Source: an uncultured Draconibacterium sp. (GTDB lineage: Bacteria; Bacteroidota; Bacteroidia; Bacteroidales; Prolixibacteraceae). Taken from it: 64,000 bases of DNA. The position numbers and the translations under genes were made by a program. Shown one piece after another: positions 18,719-27,234 of the stretch. The stretch is from contig NZ_CAJXTC010000008.1 in NCBI RefSeq assembly GCF_913060805.1, positions 116,905 through 180,904 of the forward strand. The letters are read 5' to 3'. Every line of letters starts with the position of its first letter. Positions within the stretch are counted from its first letter, which is position 1. The notes under the pieces were generated by a model. It worked only from the letters and a program-made list of their open reading frames with translations. It made no database searches and was not told the origin of the DNA.

Positions 18719-19150
18719 TTATTCCACCCCATAAATCCCCATCTGCTCCAGCACCTCAACCGCGTCATCAAAAGTTAGGTAAAGGTCGCCTTCTTTTTCG
18801 TCCCAAACCTGACCTTTGTTTATTCCTTTCAGGTTGCGATCTGGTCCTTCGTAAAGAATTACCGTTTCAAGGGCTTTCATTTTTACCGAGTTTTCATCGA
18901 TTTGAACTACTTTGGCCTTTACAGGTTTTCCGGTTACCGGTTTTCTTTCTTTTGTTACCTGAATTACCAGCCCGTAGCAGATTTTTCCTTCTTTTACCCA
19001 ACCCGGGATTTTTACCCGTAAGGCATCGCTCATTTCAACTTTTTTCTCTTCGTAAGTGTATGAGGCTATTTCGTCCGAATTTTTGGACGAATTACAACTG
19101 ATAATGCATAGTGGGGTGAGCAATATGACTAATAATATCAGTTTTTTCAT
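18719..19150 (-). CDS. Hypothetical lipoprotein
   Basis: 143 residues from ATG 19150 (MKKLILLVILL); an upstream in-frame Met seven residues earlier is less likely because it would break the signal peptide. The lipobox IISC gives a lipidated N-terminus at about residue 19, followed by an Asn/Ser-rich tether. The mature part is charged with a beta-rich middle (VIQVTKERKPVTGKPVKAK). I recognise no family. In Bacteroides the tpiA region continues with a SPOR-domain protein and folE; this unrelated lipoprotein occupies that place here. Confidence 0.7.
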   Translation of the reverse strand: MKKLILLVILLTPLCIISCNSSKNSDEIASYTYEEKKVEMSDALRVKIPGWVKEGKICYGLVIQVTKERKPVTGKPVKAKVVQIDENSVKMKALETVILYEGPDRNLKGINKGQVWDEKEGDLYLTFDDAVEVLEQMGIYGVE

Positions 19151-19291
19151 GCAATAAAAAAGTTTGACCAAAACGAATAATACGATATTGCTATAAATAA
19201 CAATCGCCGCTTAAACTATGTTTCCTAAAAGCGGGGGTAAATGTAATAAATCTCAAATTAAAATGGCTCGCTAACAGCTTATTGTTAATGA

Positions 19292-19327
19292 AAAAGCCAT
19301 TTCCTGATAATGCAGAAAATGGCTTTT
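19292..19327 (-). terminator. Rho-independent terminator downstream of tpiA
   Basis: A perfect 11-bp stem, AAAAGCCATTT / AAATGGCTTTT, with a 14-nt loop. It lies just beyond the tpiA stop and carries A/T-rich ends on both sides, so it could act in either direction. Confidence 0.85.
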
Positions 19328-19352
19328 ATATATTTTGTAATTTGATTGCTTC

Positions 19353-20111
19353 CTAGAAACCGTTGATGATTCCGATAAAGTCTTCAGCTTTTAATGCAGC
19401 ACCACCAATCAAACCACCGTCAACGTCTTTGTTGGCGAACAGTTCTTTTGCGTTACTTGGTTTACAGCTACCACCGTAAAGAATTGAAGTTCCTTCAGCA
19501 ACTTCTTCACCAAATTTAGCAGTAATTGCAGCGCGGATGTTAGCGTGCATATCTTGTGCTTGCTCAGAGCTGGCAGTTACACCAGTACCGATTGCCCAGA
19601 TTGGTTCGTAAGCAATAACGATTTTTTTGAAATCGTCGGCTGACAGTTGGAAAACTGTTTCTTCCAATTGGTTTACAACATATTCGTTGTGTGTACCGGC
19701 TTCGCGAATGTCTAAAGCTTCACCACAGCAGTAAATCGGAGTTAATCCGTTTTCTAATGCAAGAGCAACTTTTTTGTTCAGGATCTCGCTTGTTTCACCG
19801 TAGTATTCACGACGCTCAGAGTGACCTAAAATTACGTACTCAGCACCTGTTGATTTTACCATCTCAGCAGAAACCTCACCAGTGAAAGCTCCTTTAGCTT
19901 CGGCAGCACAGTTTTGTGCAGCAACACCAATTCTATCGGTATTTACTGTGTCAACTACTTTTGTAATGTGTGTAAATGGTGCTCCCAATACAACAACCAC
20001 ATCGTCAGCGCCTTCGCTTGCTACAACTGTGTCAACAGCTTTTGCCAACTCAACACCTTCTTGCAAGTTGGTGTTACATTTCCAGTTTCCTGCAACTATC
20101 TTTTGTCTCAT
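19353..20111 (-). CDS. tpiA: Triosephosphate isomerase
   Basis: 252 residues, the normal TIM length. All catalytic elements are present: Lys11 in GNWKCN, His97 in LGHSERR, Glu169 in [11 protein letters not shown], and the phosphate-binding ends LYGGS and GLIGGAAL. It interconverts dihydroxyacetone phosphate and glyceraldehyde 3-phosphate in glycolysis. It lies downstream of DUF1599 and the BT_3928-like gene on the same strand, a conserved Bacteroidota order, but here a 445-bp repeat-filled gap separates it from them, so it may be transcribed separately. Confidence 0.97.
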   Translation of the reverse strand: MRQKIVAGNWKCNTNLQEGVELAKAVDTVVASEGADDVVVVLGAPFTHITKVVDTVNTDRIGVAAQNCAAEAKGAFTGEVSAEMVKSTGAEYVILGHSERREYYGETSEILNKKVALALENGLTPIYCCGEALDIREAGTHNEYVVNQLEETVFQLSADDFKKIVIAYEPIWAIGTGVTASSEQAQDMHANIRAAITAKFGEEVAEGTSILYGGSCKPSNAKELFANKDVDGGLIGGAALKAEDFIGIINGF

Positions 20112-20291
20112 ATTATTGAATTTTAGTTTATTAGATTTTCAAAAATCGATCACAAATTTAACCGAAATAATTGATTCGGGGGGCATTGCAAATAATGCTT
20201 AAATATTATTAACTATTTGTTTATTTAACATTGGAAGAATGAGAGGCTGGATGCCGGTTACTGGATATTGGTTACAGGATTCTTGATGCTT

Positions 20292-20556
20292 GCACCTCAG
20301 CATTGATAAATTGTATAACTGATAAATTGTAAAACTGCTAACTGTGACTGCCAACTGCGACTGCAAACTAATAACTCGCGGCTTGCAGCTAGTAAATGGA
20401 TACTAGAACCTCAGCATTGTTAAATTGTAAAACTGATAAATTGTAATTCTCACCAGTCTGCTGTTATTTTCTCTGCGAAACTCCGTGATTTCTCCGCGTA
20501 ACTCTGTGGTAAAATTAACTGCCAACTGCGACTGAAAACTAATAACTCGCAGCTTC
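20292..20556. repeat. Mosaic spacer repeat, copy A (fills the 445-bp gap 20112-20556)
   Basis: The gap between tpiA and the BT_3928-like gene has no gene. It contains a partial duplication: ACCTCAGCATTG at 20294 and 20408, each followed by the AT-rich module TAAATTGTAAAACTG; and ACTGCCAACTGCGACTG with AACTAATAACTCGC at about 20346 and 20518. A third module of 10-11-nt units of type CTCYGYGNAA lies at 20469-20514. The modules recur in copies B, C and D. Nothing else is recognised at 20112-20291. Confidence 0.7.
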
Positions 20557-21687
20557 TTATTCAATTTCAAATTCGGCTGCAACTTCTTCCGGCGTAGGAA
20601 TGTCGTTGTAATGCCATTTCTCCAGAATAGTGCCGTCTTTCATTACAATCAATCCCGGGTTCGAACGGATCATAGTTTTTAAGGTAATTTCGTCGCAATT
20701 AAAGAACTCGTACGGAGCATCGTTCTCATCGGCAAATTGCATGGCTTCGTCCTGCAGGGTAGAGGTGAGGCAAATAAACGATAATCCTTTGTCCATTGCC
20801 CAATGTGCGAGGGTATTTATTTCTTCCTGCGACTTGGTGCTGGTTTTATGCAAGTCGTAAGCAACCAGCATAAACACATAATTCTCGTCGTAAATAAAGA
20901 AGTCTATTATATCATCTCCTTCGGGCGATTCAATTCTGAAATCATGGATCGGTGGTTCGTAACCTTCTTGCACCAAATTCGATTCCATATCGAAGTATTC
21001 CCAGTTTGTGGTGTCTTGCCACGGGTAATTTTCTTCGGTGAATTCTTTTACCTCTTCCGTATTTTTGTTCTTGTAATAAAATATATTCTCGTAGATTTCC
21101 TGTGGAGCATCGTCGGGAATGCTCATTGCTTCCGGGATATTGGTGCCCACTTTGTAAGGTCTGAAATCGAAAATTGGCAAGTGGCTGTACGAATAGTAAA
21201 CAATGCCAAAATAAACGATAAAAACACCGATACTAAGTATCGCCGGAACTATACTTTTTACTTTATCAGCAAACCAGTTTCGGTTAACTACTACAATAAT
21301 TGCCAACGTAATAAATACAAGATTTTTATAGAATGTTTCCCAGTTCGAAATCACCAGTGCATCGCCAAAACAACCACAGTCGGTAACCGGATTCTTTATT
21401 GCTATCCATAGTGTTAACGGCGTAAAAAAGGCCATAAATAATAAACCCAGCCACGAAAACAAACGCATGCGCCAGTTAAACAAAAAGGCTACACCAATTG
21501 CAAACTCGGCAAAGGCAAGCAAAACTCCCAGCGGAAAGGCTGCCCAAAGCATCCAATCGAGCCCCATGGCATTAAAGTAGTCGGTAAATTTGTAGGCCGA
21601 TCCCCACGGATCGATTCCTTTTACAAATCCTGAAAAAATAAAAACAATACCAAAAAGAATTCGTGAGAGTTGTTTAACAATATTCAT
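20557..21687 (-). CDS. BT_3928-like DoxX/MauE membrane protein with thioredoxin-like C-terminal domain
   Basis: 376 residues. The N-terminal half has four to five membrane spans of the DoxX/MauE type, including a conserved Cys pair (TDCGCFGDA, Cys104/Cys106). The C-terminal half (about 215-376) is a soluble thioredoxin-like fold ending with a cis-Pro-type segment (IRSNPGLIVMKDGTILEKW). The position expected for a CxxC reads CLTSTLQ, so it has at most one active-site Cys. The family sits beside DUF1599 and tpiA in Bacteroidota. A membrane redox or thiol role is plausible by relation to MauE, which supports disulfide formation; unproven. Confidence 0.8.
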   Translation of the reverse strand: MNIVKQLSRILFGIVFIFSGFVKGIDPWGSAYKFTDYFNAMGLDWMLWAAFPLGVLLAFAEFAIGVAFLFNWRMRLFSWLGLLFMAFFTPLTLWIAIKNPVTDCGCFGDALVISNWETFYKNLVFITLAIIVVVNRNWFADKVKSIVPAILSIGVFIVYFGIVYYSYSHLPIFDFRPYKVGTNIPEAMSIPDDAPQEIYENIFYYKNKNTEEVKEFTEENYPWQDTTNWEYFDMESNLVQEGYEPPIHDFRIESPEGDDIIDFFIYDENYVFMLVAYDLHKTSTKSQEEINTLAHWAMDKGLSFICLTSTLQDEAMQFADENDAPYEFFNCDEITLKTMIRSNPGLIVMKDGTILEKWHYNDIPTPEEVAAEFEIE

Positions 21688-21696
21688 ACGGTGAGT

Positions 21697-22242
21697 TTAT
21701 ACTTTGTTTTCAAATTCAATTTTAATCATGGCAAACACAGAATAATTGATCATATCCATGTAGTTGGCATCAATTCCTTCCGAAATAAGTGTTTTCCCTT
21801 GATTGTCTTCTATTTGTTTTGTGCGTTGTATTTTCATTAAAATCAGATCGGTGTACGAACTGATGCGCATATTTCGCCAGGCCTCGCCATAATCGTGGTT
21901 TTTATCCATCATCAGCGTTTTGGCCTCGTTAAAATATTTGTCGTAAAGCTCCTGAATTTTTTCGTTGGGTACTTCCTGATCTGATGGGCCCAGTTCCAGC
22001 TGGATAAGCCCCATAATGCAGTAGTTAATTATACCAATGAATTCGGGTTTTACGCCTTCGTCAACTTTGGTAACACCTTTTTCTTCAATGCTTCGTATGC
22101 GCTGTGCCTTAATATAAATTTGGTCGGTGAGTGAGGTAGGACGCAATATTCGCCATGCTGTTCCGTAATCGGTCATTTTCTTCGAAAATATATTACGGCA
22201 TATTGAAATTACCTGGTCGTATTGCTGGTTTGTTTTGTCCAT
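21697..22242 (-). CDS. DUF1599 protein (tandem duplication)
   Basis: 181 residues from ATG 22242 (MDKTNQQYDQV); a longer start is possible. The protein is two copies of the same ~65-residue unit: KMTDYGTAWRILRPTSLTDQ in the first and KNHDYGEAWRNMRISSYTDL in the second, each ending in (I/M)INY.. followed by a hydrophobic helix. DUF1599 is common in Bacteroidota and has no established function. The D-Y-G-x-A-W-R core and helical pattern recall all-alpha nucleotide-binding proteins, but that is only an impression. It ends 9 bp before the BT_3928-like gene, in one operon, and is divergent from folP. Confidence 0.88.
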   Translation of the reverse strand: MDKTNQQYDQVISICRNIFSKKMTDYGTAWRILRPTSLTDQIYIKAQRIRSIEEKGVTKVDEGVKPEFIGIINYCIMGLIQLELGPSDQEVPNEKIQELYDKYFNEAKTLMMDKNHDYGEAWRNMRISSYTDLILMKIQRTKQIEDNQGKTLISEGIDANYMDMINYSVFAMIKIEFENKV

Positions 22243-22367
22243 TATTCTGTGTCTTTTTTCTTCTTGTTGAGCCAATTGTGCTCAATTCGCTAAGTTCTGT
22301 ATATTTTTGTATGCTAAAATTGCCCGATAAAAGTATTAAAAAATGGCAAATTTGGCCTGTTTTATTC

Positions 22368-22375
22368 TACATTTG
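22368..22375 (+). promoter_or_regulatory. Bacteroidota -7 element for folP-cdaA
   Basis: TACATTTG matches TAnnTTTG exactly, 58 bp before the folP start, in the folP/DUF1599 divergent gap. No good -33 TTTG lies at 19-21 nt spacing. A second -7 match, TATTTTTG, is at 22302-22309. Confidence 0.45.
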
Positions 22376-22433
22376 TAGTTAACGACAATTAATAGATAGT
22401 TAATGATTTGTTAAACATAAAAGCCCAGTTCTT

Positions 22434-23312
22434 ATGTTGATTACGCAGTCTGCGGGTAAGTTCCTTAAACGAAACAGTATACTACATCTCGGCGAAAAAG
22501 AAGTTGATTTATCCATTCCGGTAGTTGCCGGAATTGTGAATATTACACCCGATTCGTTTTTCGATGGTGGAAAAATGGAAGAAGAAGCTACCATGCTAAA
22601 AGCCGTTGAGAAAATGGTTGCCGATGGTGCCGGAATTATCGATGTGGGAGCGGTTTCCACTCGTCCCGGATCGAAAACTGTTTCAACGAAAGAAGAACTG
22701 GCGCGTCTTTTACCGGCTGTACAGGCCATTCATAAAGCTTTCCCCGAGGTAGCACTTTCGGTCGATACTTTTCGTTCGTGGGTGGCAGTGCGTGTGATCG
22801 ATGAGGTGGGGCCAATAATCATTAACGATATTTCGGGAGGTTCGCTTGATAGTAATATGTTTGAAACTGTTGCAAAATTGCAGGTTCCATACATTTTGTC
22901 GCACATAAAAGGAACGCCGCTGAATATGCAGGAAGATCCGCAATACGACGACCTGATTCGTGAAGTGGCGCAGTATTTTGCCGAGCGTGTAAAAAAGCTC
23001 AATAAACTGGGCGTAAAAGAAGTGATTCTCGATCCCGGTTTTGGATTCGGGAAAACACTCGACCATAATTATGAGTTATTAAATAAACTTGATGCGTTTA
23101 AAGTGTATCAACTTCCGGTAATGGTGGGATTAAGCCGTAAATCGATGATTTGGAAAGCACTTGACGCCAAACCCGAAACGGCACTAAATGGCACAACTGT
23201 GGCCAACACCCTGGCATTAATGGGCGGGGCCGACATTTTGCGCGTACACGACGTAAAAGAAGCTGTTGAGGCCGTAAAAATATTTTGTGAAATTAAAGCT
23301 ACAATCATTTAA
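22434..23312 (+). CDS. folP: Dihydropteroate synthase
   Basis: 292 residues with the pterin-binding TIM-barrel motifs: GIVNITPDSFFDGGK (loop 1), DVGAVSTRPGS (loop 2), SVDTF, NDISGG, LDPGFGFGKT, GLSRKSM and the C-terminal RVHDV. It condenses 6-hydroxymethyl-dihydropterin diphosphate with p-aminobenzoate in folate synthesis and is the sulfonamide target. Its stop and the cdaA start overlap by one base (TAATG), the conserved folP-cdaA coupling of Bacteroidota. Confidence 0.96.
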   Translation: MLITQSAGKFLKRNSILHLGEKEVDLSIPVVAGIVNITPDSFFDGGKMEEEATMLKAVEKMVADGAGIIDVGAVSTRPGSKTVSTKEELARLLPAVQAIHKAFPEVALSVDTFRSWVAVRVIDEVGPIIINDISGGSLDSNMFETVAKLQVPYILSHIKGTPLNMQEDPQYDDLIREVAQYFAERVKKLNKLGVKEVILDPGFGFGKTLDHNYELLNKLDAFKVYQLPVMVGLSRKSMIWKALDAKPETALNGTTVANTLALMGGADILRVHDVKEAVEAVKIFCEIKATII

Positions 23313-24118
23313 TGCTGGCATTTATAACCATACGATTTCTTGATATTCTCGATATTTTGCTGGTGGCATTTTTGCTCTACCAACTTTACCGTCTCATAAA
23401 AGGAACGGTAGCTTTTAATATTGTTATCGGGCTGTTTTCGTTGTACCTGGTTTGGTTAACGGTGAAAGCGCTCAACATGGAGCTGCTTGGCTCGATAATG
23501 GGATATTTTATTGGTGTTGGTGCCATTGCGCTTATAATTGTTTTTCACCCCGAAATACGAAAGTTCCTGCTGTTTATTGGAACCAATTATAACGTTAATA
23601 AAATCCTGATGCTCGATAAATTGTTTACGCAGGGGAGACCGAAGAGCATTAATCAGCAACAGATTGATAATATTGTTGATGCCTGCCAGTCGATGGGAAA
23701 GACAAAAACAGGGGCGCTGATTGTTGTGGCAAAGGAATCGGAATTAAACGACCAGATCAATACCGGCGAAAAGATCAATGCAAAAATCTCGTCGGCACTT
23801 ATTCGCACTATATTTTTCAAAAACTCGCCTCTGCACGACGGTGCCATAATTATTAAAGGAAACCGTATTGTAGCTGCCGGTTGTATTCTTCCGTTAACGC
23901 AAAAAGAGCTGGACAAAGCTCTTGGGCTTCGCCACCGCGCGGCGGTTGGTATGACCGAAAATACCGATGCTTTGTGTATCGTTGTGTCGGAAGAAAGAGG
24001 ATCGGTTTCGGTAGCACAAAAAGGTGAAATTAAACGGCGTTTATCAAAAGAAACGCTCGTGCAAATTCTGGAAGAAAACATCATTGAAGATGACGAGACT
24101 GCCGGTCATAAAAAGTAG
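23312..24118 (+). CDS. cdaA: Diadenylate cyclase (c-di-AMP synthase)
   Basis: 268 residues with three N-terminal membrane spans (about 8-85) and a cytosolic DisA_N domain. The two active-site motifs are intact: DGA at 176-178 (LHDGAII) and RHR at 207-209 (LGLRHRAAVG), plus VVSEERGSVSVA. It makes c-di-AMP from two ATP; this nucleotide controls potassium and osmolyte balance and cell-wall homeostasis in many bacteria. It is the only c-di-AMP gene visible; no phosphodiesterase lies nearby. It is translationally coupled to folP. Confidence 0.95.
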   Translation: MLAFITIRFLDILDILLVAFLLYQLYRLIKGTVAFNIVIGLFSLYLVWLTVKALNMELLGSIMGYFIGVGAIALIIVFHPEIRKFLLFIGTNYNVNKILMLDKLFTQGRPKSINQQQIDNIVDACQSMGKTKTGALIVVAKESELNDQINTGEKINAKISSALIRTIFFKNSPLHDGAIIIKGNRIVAAGCILPLTQKELDKALGLRHRAAVGMTENTDALCIVVSEERGSVSVAQKGEIKRRLSKETLVQILEENIIEDDETAGHKK

Positions 24119-24245
24119 TTTCAGGGAATAAGCGAATCACTCCTATATTTTTTAGCACTATTCTTTTGAACCTCTGCGACTGTAAAATCGTTGAGCAAGG
24201 TGTTTAATTGTAGTTTCAGTATTTTAATTATTTCGAAAAGAAAAT

Positions 24246-25196
24246 ATGAATCGAATTTGTAATTTATTCAATATAAAATACCCCGTAATTCAAGGGGGAA
24301 TGGTTTGGTGTTCGGGTTGGAAACTGGCTTCGGCGGTAAGTAACAGCGGAGGACTGGGACTGATTGGTGCCGGATCGATGCACCCCGAAACGCTGGAGGA
24401 GCACATCATAAAGATGAAGGCGGCAACCGATAAATCTTTTGGTGTTAACGTACCTTTAATGTATCCCGAAACCGAACGCATAATGGACATAATTGCGGCT
24501 CACGAAGTACCTGTGGTTTTTACATCGGCCGGTAGTCCTAAAAAATGGACGGGCTGGTTAAAAGACAAAGGAATTACGGTGGCGCACGTAGTGTCGAGCT
24601 CTTTTTTTGCAGGAAAGTGCGAGGCCGCCGGTGTTGATGCGATTGTTGCCGAAGGTTTTGAAGCCGGTGGCCACAATGGCCGCGAAGAAACTACTACGAT
24701 GACATTAATTCCATCGGTGCGAAAAGCTACCAATTTGCCTTTGCTGGCAGCCGGAGGAATAGGATCCGGCGAGGCCATGTTGGCCGCAATGGTGTTAGGT
24801 GCAGATGGTGTTCAAATCGGATCTGCATTTGCCGTTTCGGAAGAATCGTCGGCACACCCAGATTTTAAGAAGTTGATTACTGAACTGGGCGAAGGAGGAA
24901 CAAAACTGGCCTTAAAAAAACTGGCACCGGTACGATTAATCAAGAATAGCTTTTTTAACCAGGTTGACGAAGCCGAAAAAGCAGGGCAAACACCGGAAGC
25001 AATGGCCGAATTACTTGGTCGTGGCCGCGCAAAGAAAGGAATCTTTGAAGGCGACCTAGATGAGGGCGAACTGGAAATTGGGCAGGTTTCGGCACAGTTA
25101 AATCAAATCAGGCCGGTTGCAGAAATCATGAATGAAATTATTGCTGCCTATGAAGCTGCCCAAAAAGCTTCGGGGCAGGGACGGTTTGAGTTTTAA
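24246..25196 (+). CDS. FMN-dependent FabK / nitronate monooxygenase family oxidoreductase
   Basis: 316 residues with the NPD-type TIM barrel: YPVIQGGMVW at the N-terminus, GLGLIGAGS, the catalytic His143 block AEGFEAGGHNG, LAAGGIGSGEAMLAA and GADGVQIGSAF. His143 aligns with the His of pneumococcal FabK, and length and motif order fit enoyl-ACP reductase II. Nitronate monooxygenases share all these blocks, so the reaction is not certain. If FabK, it performs the last reductive step of fatty-acid elongation. It is a single gene; its 3' side runs into repeat copy B and the 42-bp array. Confidence 0.85.
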   Translation: MNRICNLFNIKYPVIQGGMVWCSGWKLASAVSNSGGLGLIGAGSMHPETLEEHIIKMKAATDKSFGVNVPLMYPETERIMDIIAAHEVPVVFTSAGSPKKWTGWLKDKGITVAHVVSSSFFAGKCEAAGVDAIVAEGFEAGGHNGREETTTMTLIPSVRKATNLPLLAAGGIGSGEAMLAAMVLGADGVQIGSAFAVSEESSAHPDFKKLITELGEGGTKLALKKLAPVRLIKNSFFNQVDEAEKAGQTPEAMAELLGRGRAKKGIFEGDLDEGELEIGQVSAQLNQIRPVAEIMNEIIAAYEAAQKASGQGRFEF

Positions 25197-25204
25197 TGGT
25201 GATG

Positions 25205-25340
25205 ATTGTTAAATTGTAAAACTGTTAAATTGCAATTTGCGCCTGAAAACTGTGACTGAGACTTTTTGTCTCGGCGAAATTCTGTGACTTTTCTGCGCAA
25301 CTCTGTGGTAGAAATAAAATGATAACCAGTTTGCTGTTGT
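25205..25340. repeat. Mosaic spacer repeat, copy B
   Basis: Directly after the FabK-like stop: TTAAATTGTAAAACTG (from 25209), then CTGAAAACTGTGACTGAG (25243-25260), then 10-11-nt units of CTCYGYGNAA type (25267-25315), then ACCAGTTTGCTGTT (25325-25338). The last block is shared with copy A (ACCAGTCTGCTGTT near 20453). Confidence 0.7.
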
Positions 25341-25670
25341 AAACCTGCGGAACCTTCCTGGTGGTGACTAAAGCCCCTCTGTCCCGATTCGAAAGGTGTT
25401 TTGTCGCCACAAAAGCGCCGTTGTAACACTACGAAAGTAGTTTTGTAGTGACAAAAGTGCCGTTGTAGCACTACGAAAGTAGTTTTGTGAAGACGGAGGA
25501 GCTTTCAAACAACAACGAAAGCAGTTTAGTGATTCTTTTGATGGTAGCAAACTGCTACGAAACAACTAAATTGATGCCTTTGACGGTTTTGTACATCTAC
25601 GAAAACTCCAAATTAGTGACCAAAATGTTATTGTATATCTTCAATACATTTAGTTCAACCCTTGTTTCAG
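25330..25670. repeat. Degenerate tandem array with exact 42-bp period
   Basis: The core CGAAA occurs at 25390, 25432, 25474, 25516, 25558 and 25600, each exactly 42 bp apart. A variant (CGGAA) is at 25348 and a decayed match near 25642, so about eight units. Units 25411-25452 and 25453-25494 are most alike: GCCGTTGTARCACTACGAAA, then GTAGTTTTGT. Outer units keep CTACGAAA and a TTTnGTGA segment. The two best units can form CTAC-GAAA-GTAG hairpins. Short open frames cross it but are broken or lack family matches. It occupies most of the 628-bp gap between the FabK-like gene and pheA. Confidence 0.85.
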
Positions 25671-25797
25671 GCTCCCCTTAAATGCCGAATGTCAGATTCA
25701 CAAAGTGTTGCAAAAACAATTTCGGGAATTATGACGATTGTTCTTTAAATTTTAAAGGCATTCTGCGCCGAAACCCTTTCACTTCTCGCATAATTCG

Positions 25798-25805
25798 TAT
25801 ATTTG
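25798..25805 (+). promoter_or_regulatory. Bacteroidota -7 element for pheA
   Basis: TATATTTG matches TAnnTTTG exactly and lies 19 nt before the pheA ATG, the expected position for a short leader. No -33 TTTG at 19-21 nt spacing. Confidence 0.55.
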
Positions 25806-25824
25806 GTCTGCTTAAAAGAATTTA

Positions 25825-26655
25825 ATGAAACGGATAGCAATTCAAGGAATAGCCGGCTCTTTTCACGAGGATGCGGCCCGACGATATTTTGACGAAGACA
25901 TAGAGGTGGTTGAGTGTAAGACATTTACTACCGTATGCGATATGATTGATAACGACCAGGTGGATTTTGCCGTTATGGCCATTGAAAACTCCATTGCCGG
26001 TAGTTTATTGAATAATTACCAGCTGATACGCGATTATCATTTGCGCATTATTGGCGAGATTTACATTCATATTCAAATGAATTTACTGGTGAACGAGGGT
26101 GTGAAATCGGAGGATATCAAGGATATTCACTCGCACCCCATTGCCTTGCGCCAGTGTATGGAATACATCGAGCACAATTATCCGAATGCACAATTGCACG
26201 AAAAACTGGATACGGCAGCGTCGTCGAAACTGGTGTCGGATAATAACCTTAAAGATGCTGCATCGATTGCAAACTTGCGCTCGGCAGAATTATATGGATT
26301 GAATGTTCTGGACACAGGAATTGAAACCAATAAGAAAAATTACACCCGCTTTTGGATTTTGTCGAAACACGGCAACCCAACCGAGGGAAGCAATAAAGCA
26401 TCGGTATGTTTTGAGGTTGGACACTTTTACGGATCGTTGGCAGCCGTGTTAAATACTTTTGCCAAAAATGAGATTAACCTGACCAAGATTCAATCGGTGC
26501 CAAAAATTGGTAAACCCAACGAATATACGTTCCATGTTGATATTGAATGGGAAAAACCCGAAAACTACGATAAGGCAATTCATCAGGTGCTGAAATGTGC
26601 ATCGAGCCTGTCGATTTTGGGCGAATATCAAAAAGGAAACCTACATAATGAATAA
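25825..26655 (+). CDS. pheA: Prephenate dehydratase with C-terminal ACT domain
   Basis: 276 residues. The catalytic domain shows GIAGSFHEDAA, VMAIENSIAGS and the essential Thr174-Arg175-Phe176 (NYTRFWIL). The ACT domain (about 190-272) follows, but its regulatory motifs are altered: GSLAAVL in place of GALV-type and IQSVP in place of ESRP, the Phe-binding sequence in classical enzymes. It converts prephenate to phenylpyruvate in phenylalanine synthesis. There is no fused chorismate mutase. Downstream come a flavodoxin (17-bp gap) and an aminotransferase that could supply the final step. Confidence 0.93.
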   Translation: MKRIAIQGIAGSFHEDAARRYFDEDIEVVECKTFTTVCDMIDNDQVDFAVMAIENSIAGSLLNNYQLIRDYHLRIIGEIYIHIQMNLLVNEGVKSEDIKDIHSHPIALRQCMEYIEHNYPNAQLHEKLDTAASSKLVSDNNLKDAASIANLRSAELYGLNVLDTGIETNKKNYTRFWILSKHGNPTEGSNKASVCFEVGHFYGSLAAVLNTFAKNEINLTKIQSVPKIGKPNEYTFHVDIEWEKPENYDKAIHQVLKCASSLSILGEYQKGNLHNE

Positions 26656-26672
26656 AACTAAAACTACAAGAT

Positions 26673-27197
26673 ATGAGTAAAATAGCAATTTTTTACGGTC
26701 CTGAAGGTGGATCAGTAAACCGCGTGGCAGACAAAATAAAAGAGCTAATTGGCGAAGATAAAGTGGAGATGGTAGCAGTTAAAAATGCTTCGGCTGCCGA
26801 TCTGGAAAAATACGATAAAATAATTTTTGGTCTTTCAACTGTTGGAAAAGACACCTGGGATTCGGAATATTCAACCAACGACTGGGGAAAATTCTTACCC
26901 GAAATTTCGAAGGTGGATTACAGCAATAAAACAGTAGCTGTTTTTGGTTTGGGCGATCACGTTACTTACGCGCATGCTTTTGTTGATCACATTGGTTTGC
27001 TGGGTAAAGAGCTCATGAAAAACGATGCTGTTTTGGTTGGTCCGGTTGAAACTGAAGGTTACGAGTTCGAAGAATCTGACGCTGTTGTTGATGGTAAATT
27101 TATTGGTTTGCCGCTTGACGAAGATTTTGAGCCGGAAATGACCGACGAACGTGTAACAGCGTGGGTTGAGCAAATTAAACCCGACTTCGGATTTTAA
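26673..27197 (+). CDS. fldA: Flavodoxin
   Basis: 174 residues with the flavodoxin fold. The phosphate loop is unusual, FYGPEGGSVNRVA instead of the common GSTTGNTE type. The FMN-stacking loops GLSTVGKDTWDSEYS and FGLGDHVTYAHAFVDHIG are recognisable. It is a small FMN electron carrier in the cytosol; partners are not visible. It follows pheA by 17 bp, so it is probably cotranscribed with it, which interrupts the usual Bacteroidota order pheA-aminotransferase. Confidence 0.88.
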   Translation: MSKIAIFYGPEGGSVNRVADKIKELIGEDKVEMVAVKNASAADLEKYDKIIFGLSTVGKDTWDSEYSTNDWGKFLPEISKVDYSNKTVAVFGLGDHVTYAHAFVDHIGLLGKELMKNDAVLVGPVETEGYEFEESDAVVDGKFIGLPLDEDFEPEMTDERVTAWVEQIKPDFGF

Positions 27198-27234
27198 AGA
27201 CCTTGCAGAGACTGGAGCACAATGAGATAGTGAT

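Noticed and set aside
20803..21411. 202-codon open frame opposite the BT_3928-like gene
   Set aside because: Antisense shadow of a well-supported gene; no family match and low-complexity composition.
25193..25565. Two minus-strand open frames over the 42-bp array as genes
   Set aside because: They arise because the period is divisible by three and keeps frames open; they lack start context, homology and conservation, and overlap the repeat.
25330..25670. Possible CRISPR array
   Set aside because: Unit cores are spaced at 42 bp but repeats are not constant and there are no unique spacers; no cas genes are present.
25487..25681. 64-codon plus-strand frame across the array
   Set aside because: It begins at GTG with no promoter or family match, and the preceding units carry in-frame stops; a decayed coding repeat is possible but not supported.
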